DNA from: Bacteroidales bacterium
GTDB taxonomy: Bacteria; Bacteroidota; Bacteroidia; Bacteroidales; F082
Direction of reading: 5' to 3'
DNA length: 64,000 nucleotides
Assembly (NCBI GenBank): GCA_017632935.1
Contig: JAGBQJ010000010.1
Span: forward strand, 62,001-126,000
Made by a program: the position numbers and the translations under genes. Shown one piece after another: positions 35,364 to 43,776 of the stretch (its first letter is position 1; every line of letters begins with the position of its first letter). The notes under the pieces were generated by a model, which had not been told where the DNA came from, ran no database searches, and was given only the letters and a program-made list of their open reading frames with translations.

Positions 35364-37675
35364 TGAGACGTTTTGCTCCCTTGCTGATTCTTTTGATCAT
35401 GGTGTCTTGTACCCAGGAGCAAGACCCCGTTGAATCGTTGCTGTCGCAGATGACCCTAGAGGAGAAATGCGGCCAGCTGAGTTGTCCCATAGGCTTCGAC
35501 TTCTACGGCAAGGACGGCGATTCCCTTTGGCTCTCCGACGACTTCCTCAGCAGGATGGACACGATGCCGCTCGGCTCGTGCTGGGCGGTGCTTCGTGCTG
35601 ACCCTTGGTCAAAGAAAACGGTGGAGACGGGTCTTCATCCAAAGGAATCGGCGAAGTTGCTGAACATGATGCAACGCCATGCAGTGGAAAACACGCGCCT
35701 CGGCATCCCGCTGTTGTTTTGCGAAGAGACTCCCCACGGTCACATGGCGGTGGGTACGACCGTCTTCCCGACAGGCATAGGCCAGGCCAGCACTTGGGAC
35801 CCCGTCTTGCTCGAACAGATGGGTGAGGTGATGGGGAAGGAGGTACGTCTGCAAGGCGCGCAAATCGGCTATGGGCCCGTCCTTGATATTGCCCGCGACC
35901 CAAGGTGGTCGAGGGTGGAGGAGACTTTCGGAGAGGACCCGTATCTCTCGGGCGTTTTGGGTGCAGCGGTCGTCAAAGGGATGCAAAAACATGCCTGCGC
36001 TACATTGAAACATCTCGCTGCCTACGGCATCCCGCAAGGAGGACACAACGCCGCCACCGCTGATGTCGGGCCCAACCGCATGATTACCGACTATCTGCCC
36101 TCGTTTGAAAAAGCCATCTGCGAAGGTGGCGCCAAGACCGTCATGACGTCCTACAACACCATCGATGGTGTGCCTTGCTCGGCCAATGCATGGCTGCTGC
36201 AAGAGGTTTTGCGCAACTCATGGAATTTCAAAGGTGTGGTTTTCAGTGATTTGAATGCCGTCAATGCCATCTATGCCACGCAACATGAGGCCGCCGACCC
36301 TGCCGAAGCCGCGGCCTTGGCTTTGAAAGCGGGTGTTGACATCGATTTGGGCGGCTACAACTACGGTGGCTTTTTGAAAGAAGCCTTGCAACGCGGCCTC
36401 GTCTCCGAAGCTGACATTGACCGCGCTGTGCGACATGTGCTACAACTGAAATATGACCTCGGATTGTTCGATAATCCCTATGTAGACGAAGCCTTGGTTG
36501 AGGCTGAAGTAGGCACAAGTGAAAGTGCCCAAGTGGCCAAACAAGTTGCTTTGGAATCCGCTGTGCTGCTGAAAAACGACGGCATCTTGCCTTTTGGAGC
36601 CCATATTAATAAGGTGGCGGTCATCGGGCCGAATGCAGATAACATGTACAACCAACTTGGCGACTACACTGCACCGCAACCCCCCGATCGTATCGTGACC
36701 CTATTAGAAGGTATCCGCGAAAAGGGCAGGGCAGAGGTGCTGTATGCCAAAGGCTGTGCCGTGCGCGACGAAAACGATGCCGACATTGAAGCAGCCGTAA
36801 AAATCGCGCAACAGGCTGATGTTGTGGTGCTTGTGGTAGGTGGTAGCTCTGCCCGCGACTTCAAAACGAGTTATGAAGACACAGGTGCTGCCATCGTGGA
36901 CGAGCACGTTTCCGACATGGACTGTGGCGAGGGCTATGACCGCTCGACATTAAAGCTTTTGGGCAAGCAAGAGGAACTGATGCAGCGCATCTATGCCACG
37001 GGCAAGCCCGTGGTGACGGTCTATATACAAGGTCGGCCCATGGACATGAACTTGGCCAACGAGAAGTCCAATGCCTTGCTGACGATGTGGTACCCCGGTA
37101 TGGAAGGCGGCTCTGCTTTGGCCGACATCCTTTGGGGTGACTACAACCCCGCTGGTCGTCTGCCTATCTCAGTGCCTCGTTCGGTGGGACAAATCCCCGT
37201 GTATTATTCCCAGCCTCAAATGGGCGATTATGTAGAAGAATCTGCCCAACCCATGTTTCCCTTCGGCTACGGCCTGAGCTATACTCAATTCGAATACAGT
37301 GATTTGCAAGTTGAAACCCTGTCGACCATGTCATCCCAGCAGGGGTCTGTGGGTAAGGGGGGATCTATGGCCGACACCCTTTGCAAAGTCACCTGCACAG
37401 TAAAAAACATCGGTCCTTGCGACGGTGACGAAGTGGTGCAGCTCTATGTCCGCGACGAGGTGGCCAGCATTGCCCCCGCCTCCAATCTGCTGAAAGGCTT
37501 CCAAAGGGTGCATATTAATAAAGGTGTAGCCCAACAAGTATTCTTCTATCTCGCCAAGCGCGATTTGGCGCTCTATTCCGTTGCGGAAGGCTGGCGTTTT
37601 GAGCCAGGCGCGTTCACATTCATGGTGGGCGGGAGCTCGGATAATCTTTTGTTTGTTACGTCTCGTTGCGAATAA
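35363..37675 (+). CDS. Glycoside hydrolase family 3 lipoprotein (beta-glucosidase/xylosidase type)
   Basis: 770 residues from ATG 35363; a GTG one codon earlier is in frame but less likely. The lipobox LIMVSC puts the lipidated Cys near 15. The GH3 N-terminal barrel shows MTLEEKCGQL, FCEETPHGH, GPVLDIARDPRWSRVEETFGEDP and LKHLAAYG. The nucleophile is D296 in GVVFSDLNAV. The C-terminal sandwich domain starts near VLLKNDGILPF and holds VVLVVGGSS, with a fibronectin-like end (GDEVVQLYVRDEVAS). It releases beta-linked sugars from oligosaccharides at the periplasm or outer membrane. An odd Ser/Gly-rich segment (37330-37380) sits before the fibronectin-like domain. It converges with a chromate transporter 9 bp away. 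Confidence 0.94.
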   Translation: MRRFAPLLILLIMVSCTQEQDPVESLLSQMTLEEKCGQLSCPIGFDFYGKDGDSLWLSDDFLSRMDTMPLGSCWAVLRADPWSKKTVETGLHPKESAKLLNMMQRHAVENTRLGIPLLFCEETPHGHMAVGTTVFPTGIGQASTWDPVLLEQMGEVMGKEVRLQGAQIGYGPVLDIARDPRWSRVEETFGEDPYLSGVLGAAVVKGMQKHACATLKHLAAYGIPQGGHNAATADVGPNRMITDYLPSFEKAICEGGAKTVMTSYNTIDGVPCSANAWLLQEVLRNSWNFKGVVFSDLNAVNAIYATQHEAADPAEAAALALKAGVDIDLGGYNYGGFLKEALQRGLVSEADIDRAVRHVLQLKYDLGLFDNPYVDEALVEAEVGTSESAQVAKQVALESAVLLKNDGILPFGAHINKVAVIGPNADNMYNQLGDYTAPQPPDRIVTLLEGIREKGRAEVLYAKGCAVRDENDADIEAAVKIAQQADVVVLVVGGSSARDFKTSYEDTGAAIVDEHVSDMDCGEGYDRSTLKLLGKQEELMQRIYATGKPVVTVYIQGRPMDMNLANEKSNALLTMWYPGMEGGSALADILWGDYNPAGRLPISVPRSVGQIPVYYSQPQMGDYVEESAQPMFPFGYGLSYTQFEYSDLQVETLSTMSSQQGSVGKGGSMADTLCKVTCTVKNIGPCDGDEVVQLYVRDEVASIAPASNLLKGFQRVHINKGVAQQVFFYLAKRDLALYSVAEGWRFEPGAFTFMVGGSSDNLLFVTSRCE

Positions 37676-37684
37676 AAGCTTTTC

Positions 37685-38224
37685 TTAATACGCAAAAAAT
37701 CCCACCACTCCGGAAAGCACAATCAGCAATATCGGATTGGCTTTGAAGAAATACGAAGCCACGAACGCCAACACGCAGATGACAACGCTGATGTTGTATT
37801 GGCCGCGACCGAAGTCCACGAAATTCTGGGTGTTCATCATCGCGAGACCAGCAGCGAAGATGAGACCGGCGATAGCGGGTTTCAGGCCTTTCAAGGTGTT
37901 GGTCATCAAGGAGTTGTTCTTCTTGCTCATGAAGAGCTTTATAATAAGGTACACCATGATGACGGAAGGCAGGCAGAGCGCGAACGAGGCCAACAACGAA
38001 CCGCCGAAGCCTCCAGCCGTGTAACCCACGTAAGTCGCCAAGTTGATGGAGATGGGCCCGGGTGTCATCTGCGAGATGGCCACCATGTCGGCAAACTCGG
38101 TTGTGTTCATCCAACCGTAGTTGTCCACCACCTCATGCTGGATGAGGGAGAGCATGGCATATCCCCCGCCGAAGCCCAGCACACCGATTTTCACGAAGAC
38201 CCAAAGTAACTGCAAGTAAATCAT
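37685..38224 (-). CDS. Chromate transporter, second half-size subunit
   Basis: 179 residues with about six hydrophobic segments and the CHR-family start: LLWVFVKIGVLGFGGGYAMLSLIQHEVVD, then ISQMTPGPISINLATYVGYTAGGFGGSL. Two half-size CHR proteins from adjacent genes normally pair to form the inner-membrane transporter, which exports chromate in known cases; in anaerobes the natural substrate is uncertain. Its ATG overlaps the stop of the first subunit by 4 bp (ATGA), so synthesis is coupled. The first segment has the same FxKIGxxxxGGGYAML motif as the partner, so they are ancient paralogues. Confidence 0.93.
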   Translation of the reverse strand: MIYLQLLWVFVKIGVLGFGGGYAMLSLIQHEVVDNYGWMNTTEFADMVAISQMTPGPISINLATYVGYTAGGFGGSLLASFALCLPSVIMVYLIIKLFMSKKNNSLMTNTLKGLKPAIAGLIFAAGLAMMNTQNFVDFGRGQYNISVVICVLAFVASYFFKANPILLIVLSGVVGFFAY

Positions 38225-38784
38225 GGCTTGGCCTCCTTCTTTTTGGCTTTTTTGTTGATAATCAGCGCATAGATGAGGCTACCCGCAATGGCGGCGAGGA
38301 TGACGTAGGCGGGCGAGATCTTGCACCACCAGATGAGAAACACCGTGGCGATGGGGATGATGGCGGTCTTCCAGGTCACCTTGGCCGATTTGATCATGCG
38401 CAGGGAAGGGGCGAGGATGAGCGCCACAACGCAGGGACGGATGCCCTTGAAGACGCGCTCCACCACGGGATTGTCGCGGAACTCACGGAATACCGTGGCC
38501 AAGAGCAGGATAATGGTGATGGACGGGATGATGGCACCCAGCATGGCGGCAAAGGCGCCCTTCGTGCCTGCCACGCGATGCCCAACGTACAAGGCCGTAT
38601 TGACGGCAAAGACGCCTGGAAGTGATTGAACTACAGCGATCATGTCCCAAAACTCGTCGTTGGGAATCCACTTCTTCTGGTCGACGACGGCCTTCTCCAC
38701 CATCGACAGCATGGCATAGCCACCGCCGAGGGTAAAAGCCCCGATTTTGAAGAAAGACCAGAACAGTTCGAACACTTTTTTCAT
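38221..38784 (-). CDS. Chromate transporter, first half-size subunit
   Basis: 187 residues, CHR family (PF02417). It begins with FELFWSFFKIGAFTLGGGYAMLSMVEKAVVD, continues AVVQSLPGVFAVNTALYVGHRVAG, and has about six membrane segments ending in a Lys-rich cytoplasmic tail (NKKAKKKEAKP). It precedes and overlaps the second subunit. It is divergent from the glutamate symporter gene, whose promoter sits in the 72-bp gap. No chromate or sulfate regulatory gene is nearby. Confidence 0.93.
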   Translation of the reverse strand: MKKVFELFWSFFKIGAFTLGGGYAMLSMVEKAVVDQKKWIPNDEFWDMIAVVQSLPGVFAVNTALYVGHRVAGTKGAFAAMLGAIIPSITIILLLATVFREFRDNPVVERVFKGIRPCVVALILAPSLRMIKSAKVTWKTAIIPIATVFLIWWCKISPAYVILAAIAGSLIYALIINKKAKKKEAKP

Positions 38785-38800
38785 GCCGCAAAATTAAGAA

Positions 38801-38832
38801 TTTGTTTCGTATTGAAAAAATTAGTACGTTTG
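38801..38832 (+). promoter_or_regulatory. Bacteroidota promoter of the GltS-type symporter
   Basis: TTTG at 38801-38804, a 20-bp spacer, and TACGTTTG at 38825-38832 make the best complete match in the window to the -33/-7 consensus. It lies 24 bp upstream of the ATG at 38857 and argues against any start further upstream. Confidence 0.75.
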
Positions 38833-38856
38833 CGGACTATTTTTAAAGACGAGTTT

Positions 38857-40269
38857 ATGACACTATTAGACGCTTCTGTTATGACCTTCGACCAGCCTCA
38901 AGCTTGGAATTGGCTGGTGCAATTCTGCATTTTGGCAACGGCCTTGTTGATAGGTAACGTGCTGAGGACCAAGATCCCCTTCTTGCGCAAAAGCCTGATT
39001 CCCTCGGCTTTGATTGGCGGCTTGCTGCTCTTGGTTTTCAAGGCGATTCCAGGGTGCAAGGAGCTCATCAACAAGCCGGTGATGGAAATCGTAACCTATC
39101 ACGCCTTGGGTTTGGGTTTTGTGGCCTTGGCGCTGAAAAACAACAAGATAGAATCGAAATCCACACCGATGAAGGTGATTGAGACGGGCGCTTTGACGGC
39201 CTCTACTTACGTCATCCAAGGCATCGTGGGCCTCATCGTTTCCATCTTGTTCTTCTATTTCGGCAGGAAACTGTTTTATGCGGCAGGCCTGTTGTTGCCC
39301 ATGGGTTACGGACAAGGACCAGGACAGGCCTTGAACTTCGGCAAGATCTTCACAGGCTGGGCCACGCAGCAGGGCATCGATTTCCCAGGTGCCGACTTCG
39401 GCCTCTCCATCGCGGCCACGGGCTTCATCGTGGGTAGCGTGGTTGGCGTTATTTATATGAACATCCTGCGCCGTAAAGGGGTGCTTTCAAGAAAGAAAAT
39501 CATTGATGCACAGACCAATAAGTTGGAGGACTATGAAGGCAAGGGCGAGATTCCCGATGCTGAGTCCATCGACAAGCTCTCGGTGCAGATTTGCATGGTT
39601 TTGTTTGTCTATTTCCTTGTCTTCCTGTTCACGAACTGGATACAGGGGATGGAGCTGGGCAAATTCGGCACTAACACACTGAAACCCATGCTTTGGGGCT
39701 TCAACTTCTTGATAGGTACGCTGTTCGGCATCCTTTTCAAGTGGATTTTAGGCCGTTTCAAGAAGGCCAAGTTGATGAGTCGAGAGTACATTAACAATTA
39801 TATGCTCAATCGTATTAGCGGCTTCTGCTTTGATGTCATGATTGTGGCGGGCACGGCAGCCATCAGTTTCGAGGACTTCGGCAAATTCGTGCTGCCCTTC
39901 ATTATCATCTGTACCTTGGGTGCGGCGGTCACCTTTATTTATGTGCTTATCATTTGCAAACACCTATATCCCAACTACAAATATGAAGGCTTCTTCTCGA
40001 TGTTCGGCATGTTGACGGGCACGGCCAGCAATGGCATGATTCTGCTGCGTGAAATCGACCCGAAGTTTGAGACCCCTGCCGCTAACAACCTCGTGCTGCA
40101 GACCCTTTCGGCCATCGTATTGGGCTTCCCTGTGCTGCTCCTGGTGGGCTATGCTCCGCAAAGCCTGAAAGCCACGTGGATTACTTTGGGCATCTTGGTC
40201 GTTTTCTGGGCTGCGCTGACGGTGTTTATGCTTCGGACGAAAATCTTCAAGCGCAAGAAGAAGGAATGA
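38857..40269 (+). CDS. Sodium/glutamate symporter family (GltS/ESS) transporter
   Basis: 470 residues from ATG 38857, set by the promoter just upstream; a start at 38881 is also possible. It has roughly 11-12 hydrophobic segments in two inverted halves, with the conserved Gly-rich pore loops: LLPMGYGQGPGQALNFG and GLSIAATGFIVGS in the first half, and GMLTGTASNGMILLREIDP in the second. It is longer than E. coli GltS (about 400), as is usual for Bacteroidota members. It should import glutamate or a related amino/dicarboxylic acid with Na+ across the inner membrane. It ends at a strong terminator shared with rplS. Confidence 0.9.
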   Translation: MTLLDASVMTFDQPQAWNWLVQFCILATALLIGNVLRTKIPFLRKSLIPSALIGGLLLLVFKAIPGCKELINKPVMEIVTYHALGLGFVALALKNNKIESKSTPMKVIETGALTASTYVIQGIVGLIVSILFFYFGRKLFYAAGLLLPMGYGQGPGQALNFGKIFTGWATQQGIDFPGADFGLSIAATGFIVGSVVGVIYMNILRRKGVLSRKKIIDAQTNKLEDYEGKGEIPDAESIDKLSVQICMVLFVYFLVFLFTNWIQGMELGKFGTNTLKPMLWGFNFLIGTLFGILFKWILGRFKKAKLMSREYINNYMLNRISGFCFDVMIVAGTAAISFEDFGKFVLPFIIICTLGAAVTFIYVLIICKHLYPNYKYEGFFSMFGMLTGTASNGMILLREIDPKFETPAANNLVLQTLSAIVLGFPVLLLVGYAPQSLKATWITLGILVVFWAALTVFMLRTKIFKRKKKE

Positions 40270-40274
40270 AAATG

Positions 40275-40310
40275 AAAAGAGCCCCGAGCAACGCTCGGAG
40301 CTCTTTTTTT
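40275..40310. terminator. Rho-independent terminator between gltS-type gene and rplS
   Basis: GAGCCCCGAGC and GCTCGGAGCTC form an 11-bp stem with one mismatch around loop AAC, with seven T residues following on the plus strand and an A-run before it, so it can work in both directions for the two convergent genes. Confidence 0.85.
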
Positions 40311-40328
40311 CGTTGTTTGTAGAAGGAA

Positions 40329-40682
40329 TCAGTCTTTGAGTTCCTTGATTCTGGCTTTCTTGCCGCGCAAACCACGAAGGTAGTAGATGCGGGACTTGCG
40401 GACAGCGCCCTTCTTGTTCACCTCAATGTTCTCAATCATCGGGGAGGCAATGGGGAAACATCTTTCCACGCCAACATTGTTGGAAATCTTGCGGATGGTG
40501 AAAGTACCAACCTTGCCTTGTCCACTACGCTTCAGGACGATGCCCTGGAACTTCTGCAGACGCTCTTTTTGTCCTTCGACAATCTTGTAGGTCACCGTGA
40601 TGGTGTCGCCTGTCTTGAACTTCGGAAAATCTTTTACAACGATTTGATCTTCAACGAATTGAATTAATGCGTTCTTGCTCAT
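40329..40682 (-). CDS. rplS: 50S ribosomal protein L19
   Basis: 117 residues from ATG 40682; an in-frame upstream start would add 17 unrelated residues and cross the promoter. L19 sits at the 30S-50S interface of the large subunit. The family core is intact: FKTGDTITVTYKIVEGQKERLQ, FQGIVLKRSGQG, FTIRKISNNVGVER and YYLRGLRGKKARIKE. It lies directly downstream of trmD, the classical order, though rpsP and rimM are not next to them here. A -7 element in the 77-bp gap suggests it can also be transcribed alone. Confidence 0.98.
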   Translation of the reverse strand: MSKNALIQFVEDQIVVKDFPKFKTGDTITVTYKIVEGQKERLQKFQGIVLKRSGQGKVGTFTIRKISNNVGVERCFPIASPMIENIEVNKKGAVRKSRIYYLRGLRGKKARIKELKD

Positions 40683-40722
40683 TTTTATATATTTTTGTAT
40701 ATTTTTCTCCAAAAAGTGGGTG

Positions 40723-40730
40723 CAAAAATA
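40723..40730 (-). promoter_or_regulatory. Bacteroidota -7 element for rplS
   Basis: TATTTTTG followed by C on the minus strand, 40 bp upstream of the rplS ATG, inside the trmD-rplS gap. It would give rplS a supply of transcript independent of trmD. Confidence 0.45.
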
Positions 40731-40759
40731 CAAATAATTTCAATACGGAACGCAGAAAT

Positions 40760-41449
40760 TCAGCTTTTTTTGAAAATTTCGTACATTTCAGGTCTGCGCA
40801 CCTTGGTGCGTTCAATGGCCTGTTCCAACCGCCAGTCGTTGATGAGCTTGTCGTTGCCCGACAAAAGCACTTCGGGAACTTCCCAACCTTTGTAATTTCG
40901 CGGTCGGGTATAGACAGGTGGCGACACCAAGCCGTCCTGGAAGGAGTCGGAGAGGGCAGAGGTCTCATCGCCCAAGGCTCCTGGAATGAGGCGCACCAAA
41001 CTGTCGACCAGCACAGCGGCACCGAGTTCTCCGCCAGAAAGGACGTAGTTTCCTATGCTTATCTCTTTGGTAATCAGATGTTCACGGATGCGCTCATCGA
41101 TACCTTTATAGTGCCCGCAAAGGATGATGATGTTTTCCTTCATCGAGAGTTGGTTGCACAGAGGCTGGTCGAGCATCTCACCGTCGGGGCTCATATAGAT
41201 GACCTCGTTATAGTCCCTTTGGCTTTTCAAATGGCTGATGCAGTTGTCGACGGGCTCAATCATCATCACCATGCCCGCGCCGGCGGCAAAGGAATAGTCG
41301 TCCACCTTGTGGTGCTTGTCGGTGCTGTAGTCGCGGAGGTTGTGCAGGCCTATCTCCACAATGCCCTTGTTTATGGCGCGTTTGATGATGGACTCGGTGA
41401 AGGGACCCTCAAACATTTCGGGGAAAACGGCGATGATGTCGATGCGCAT
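40760..41449 (-). CDS. trmD: tRNA (guanine-N1)-methyltransferase TrmD
   Basis: 229 residues from ATG 41449; the longer open frame runs upstream but the family begins [15 protein letters not shown]. TrmD methylates G37 of tRNAs using S-adenosylmethionine through a trefoil-knot fold and prevents frameshifting. Diagnostic stretches: [79 protein letters not shown] and [20 protein letters not shown]. Length and knot motifs are normal. A -7 element (TACTTTTG, minus strand) lies at 41474-41481. Confidence 0.98.
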   Translation of the reverse strand: MRIDIIAVFPEMFEGPFTESIIKRAINKGIVEIGLHNLRDYSTDKHHKVDDYSFAAGAGMVMMIEPVDNCISHLKSQRDYNEVIYMSPDGEMLDQPLCNQLSMKENIIILCGHYKGIDERIREHLITKEISIGNYVLSGGELGAAVLVDSLVRLIPGALGDETSALSDSFQDGLVSPPVYTRPRNYKGWEVPEVLLSGNDKLINDWRLEQAIERTKVRRPEMYEIFKKS

Positions 41450-41473
41450 GACCTTACTTTTTGTAATTTTCGG

Positions 41474-41481
41474 CAAAAGTA
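41474..41481 (-). promoter_or_regulatory. Bacteroidota -7 element for trmD
   Basis: TACTTTTG followed by C on the minus strand, 24 bp before the trmD ATG; confirms the short start. Its plus-strand counterpart is at 41525. Confidence 0.45.
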
Positions 41482-41524
41482 GGGATTTTGTGCAATTAAT
41501 TGGCTTTGAATGGCGAAATATTGC

Positions 41525-41532
41525 TACTTTTG
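41525..41532 (+). promoter_or_regulatory. Bacteroidota -7 element for the T9SS protein gene
   Basis: TACTTTTG followed by C, 20 bp before ATG 41553. A TTTG at 41505-41508 is 16 bp upstream, a little short for a -33 partner. Confidence 0.45.
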
Positions 41533-41552
41533 CGTTCTGTAATGTGTCACCT

Positions 41553-43715
41553 ATGAGGAAAACGCTTTTGTTGTCGGTTTTGTTGTTTGTGCTGACTCTT
41601 ATGGTCAAGGCGCAGCCCGTTACCATCACGCCGCCTTCGGCAAATATCCAGCCAGGACAGTCGGTGACACTCACCGCCTCAGGTGCCATGTACTACCAAT
41701 GGTCGCCGGCGACGGGGCTTTCTACGACTGAAGGTCCGGTTACGGTGGCGTCACCTGTGGTGACTACCACCTATATTTGTTCGGGGTATGCTCCTGGTGA
41801 CGAAAGTGTTGTCAATGGTGACTTTGAGCAAGGCAATTTCGGGTTTACTTCGGCTTACGAATACAATTCCAACCTTTGGGCTGAAGGCACGTATTATGTG
41901 GATTATGACGCCAGCCTGCATCATGACAATTTTCATGGATTGGCGCATGGCGGAACGGGTAATTTCATGATTATCAATGGCGCTACTGTTCCTGGTACCA
42001 ATGTCTGGACAGAGCAGATTGCCGTCAACCCGCATACCTATTATGCTTTTTCTACATGGGTCTGTACTATTGGCGGCAGCGCGCATCAAGTGGCCAATCT
42101 GCAGTTTAGTATCAATGGCGAGCAGGTCGGCGATGTGTTTTACGCTCCGGCGTTCCAAAACACTTGGGATCGGTTTTATGAGCTTTGGTATAGTGGTGAC
42201 GCTACTTCTGCCACCATCACCATCCTGAATCAAAACACGGGTGGTGACGGAAATGACTTTGGTTTAGACGACATATCTTTTTGTGAGCTGGTGCTGGTGG
42301 GGGCTCCCGAATGTACGGTCTCTGTGGGCAGTATGAGCGTTTCGGCCTCTGTCGACGATGTTGAGCTTTGTGCGGGTGAATCCACTACGCTACACGCCTT
42401 TCCGGTGAACGGATCGGGTAACTATACCTATAGCTGGACTCCATCCAACACCTTGAACAATCCATCGGTGCAGCATCCTATAGCCACGCCTGCGGTGGGT
42501 ACTACCACCTATACATGCCATGTCGTTGATGTCGATTGGAACAACACGCAGGATGTTGGTGTTAGCCTGACCGTTTTTCCACCCAACGATACCATCGTTG
42601 ACCCTCGGAGCATCTGCGAGTCACAGACCTTGTTTTGGCATGGACACGAATACGACCAATACGCCCCTATCGGTTATTTTGACACCGTCGACAATCACGG
42701 ATGTCTAAAGGTCTACAAGCTTGAGCTTGCCGTAGGGGAATACCAGACCCCTTCTGACTGGAATCCCAATCAGTATGTTTGTGTCCCCCATGGCGAAGAC
42801 CCTCACTATCATTGGGCTATTGCCAACAAAGACTATGAACGCAATGCCATAGACTCCGTCGTCATCCCCGATCCAGAAGGGGGATGCGACTTTAAGTATT
42901 ACTTGAATCTAAAGTTCCATCAAGAGTTTTATTCGGAAGTGTGGGCCGATACCTGCGACGAGTATTTTTGGCCTATCTCGGGAGAAAACTATGATACAAC
43001 TCAGCAGGTTACGAAGACCTTCAAACATAGCTTTGGTGATGTGGAATGTGACAGCACATACGTCCTGAACTTGAACATCACGTATTCCCCATCCCCTGAA
43101 AAAATCATCTGCACCACACCTAGTGCTGTAGTGTTTGGTATGCCAGGTGCTGAGGCTGACACTGTCGCAGTGGTGACCAACACCGAGTTTTTCTCCTTCC
43201 AATACTCTTTTTATGTCGTAGAGCCTAACCGCGAATGTGTATGGGATGCATGCAAATGGAGCATCAACAAGCCTTCGTGGTCCCTTGGCGATACCCTTAC
43301 CGGGCTGTCGCCGGACGGGACTTATTACAGCAAATGTACGGTTTATGTGGCCGAACGCGACGATGATTATGTCGTTCTCACCGCCACCATTTACAACGGT
43401 TGCAGCAGTGAGGAACGCAATATCTACCTCAAGCCTTCTTTCTTCGACATAGAGGAGCAGTACAATTCCCAGCCCGACTTCAGTATTGTCCCCAACCCCA
43501 ACAACGGACAGATGACCCTCATTTTCAATCGTTTCGAAGGAAAAGTCAATATGAAGGTCTACGATGTGACAGGTAACATGATTGACAGCTTCGAGACCTG
43601 TAATGATTTGGAATCGAAGGCTTTGGAGTATGAACTAAATGCACGTAAAGGCATTTATTTCTTTGTGGCCAATGGAAGAGAAGGCAGTGTCGCAAAAAAG
43701 GTGGTAATCAGGTGA
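41553..43715 (+). CDS. T9SS-secreted multidomain surface protein (Ig-like and jelly-roll domains)
   Basis: 720 residues from ATG 41553, which starts a signal peptide ([21 protein letters not shown]). About 22-88 is a PKD/Ig-like domain ([17 protein letters not shown]...[11 protein letters not shown]). About 90-245 is a jelly-roll region like carbohydrate-binding modules ([36 protein letters not shown]). About 260-345 is a second Ig-like domain. Two repeats follow, the first beginning [13 protein letters not shown], of the same kind as in the C10 peptidase at 22329. The C-terminus is a T9SS type A sorting domain ([16 protein letters not shown]...[10 protein letters not shown]). No catalytic motif is visible; adhesion or glycan binding is an inference. 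Confidence 0.88.
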   Translation: MRKTLLLSVLLFVLTLMVKAQPVTITPPSANIQPGQSVTLTASGAMYYQWSPATGLSTTEGPVTVASPVVTTTYICSGYAPGDESVVNGDFEQGNFGFTSAYEYNSNLWAEGTYYVDYDASLHHDNFHGLAHGGTGNFMIINGATVPGTNVWTEQIAVNPHTYYAFSTWVCTIGGSAHQVANLQFSINGEQVGDVFYAPAFQNTWDRFYELWYSGDATSATITILNQNTGGDGNDFGLDDISFCELVLVGAPECTVSVGSMSVSASVDDVELCAGESTTLHAFPVNGSGNYTYSWTPSNTLNNPSVQHPIATPAVGTTTYTCHVVDVDWNNTQDVGVSLTVFPPNDTIVDPRSICESQTLFWHGHEYDQYAPIGYFDTVDNHGCLKVYKLELAVGEYQTPSDWNPNQYVCVPHGEDPHYHWAIANKDYERNAIDSVVIPDPEGGCDFKYYLNLKFHQEFYSEVWADTCDEYFWPISGENYDTTQQVTKTFKHSFGDVECDSTYVLNLNITYSPSPEKIICTTPSAVVFGMPGAEADTVAVVTNTEFFSFQYSFYVVEPNRECVWDACKWSINKPSWSLGDTLTGLSPDGTYYSKCTVYVAERDDDYVVLTATIYNGCSSEERNIYLKPSFFDIEEQYNSQPDFSIVPNPNNGQMTLIFNRFEGKVNMKVYDVTGNMIDSFETCNDLESKALEYELNARKGIYFFVANGREGSVAKKVVIR

Positions 43716-43751
43716 TGTATTGTTTCTATTCGGATACTGACGAAGATTTCG

Positions 43752-43759
43752 TATTTTTG
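43752..43759 (+). promoter_or_regulatory. Bacteroidota -7 element for the BatA-domain gene
   Basis: TATTTTTG followed by C, 17 bp before ATG 43777, in the 61-bp gap after the T9SS protein gene. Confidence 0.45.
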
Positions 43760-43776
43760 CAAGCTGTTTTTGACGA

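Noticed and set aside
38626-38856. An N-terminal extension of 77 codons for the GltS-type transporter
   Set aside because: It overlaps the chromate transporter gene on the other strand and lies upstream of a full -33/-7 promoter at 38801-38832.
41340-41552. An extended start for the T9SS protein gene inside trmD
   Set aside because: The signal peptide begins at 41553 and a -7 element sits at 41525.
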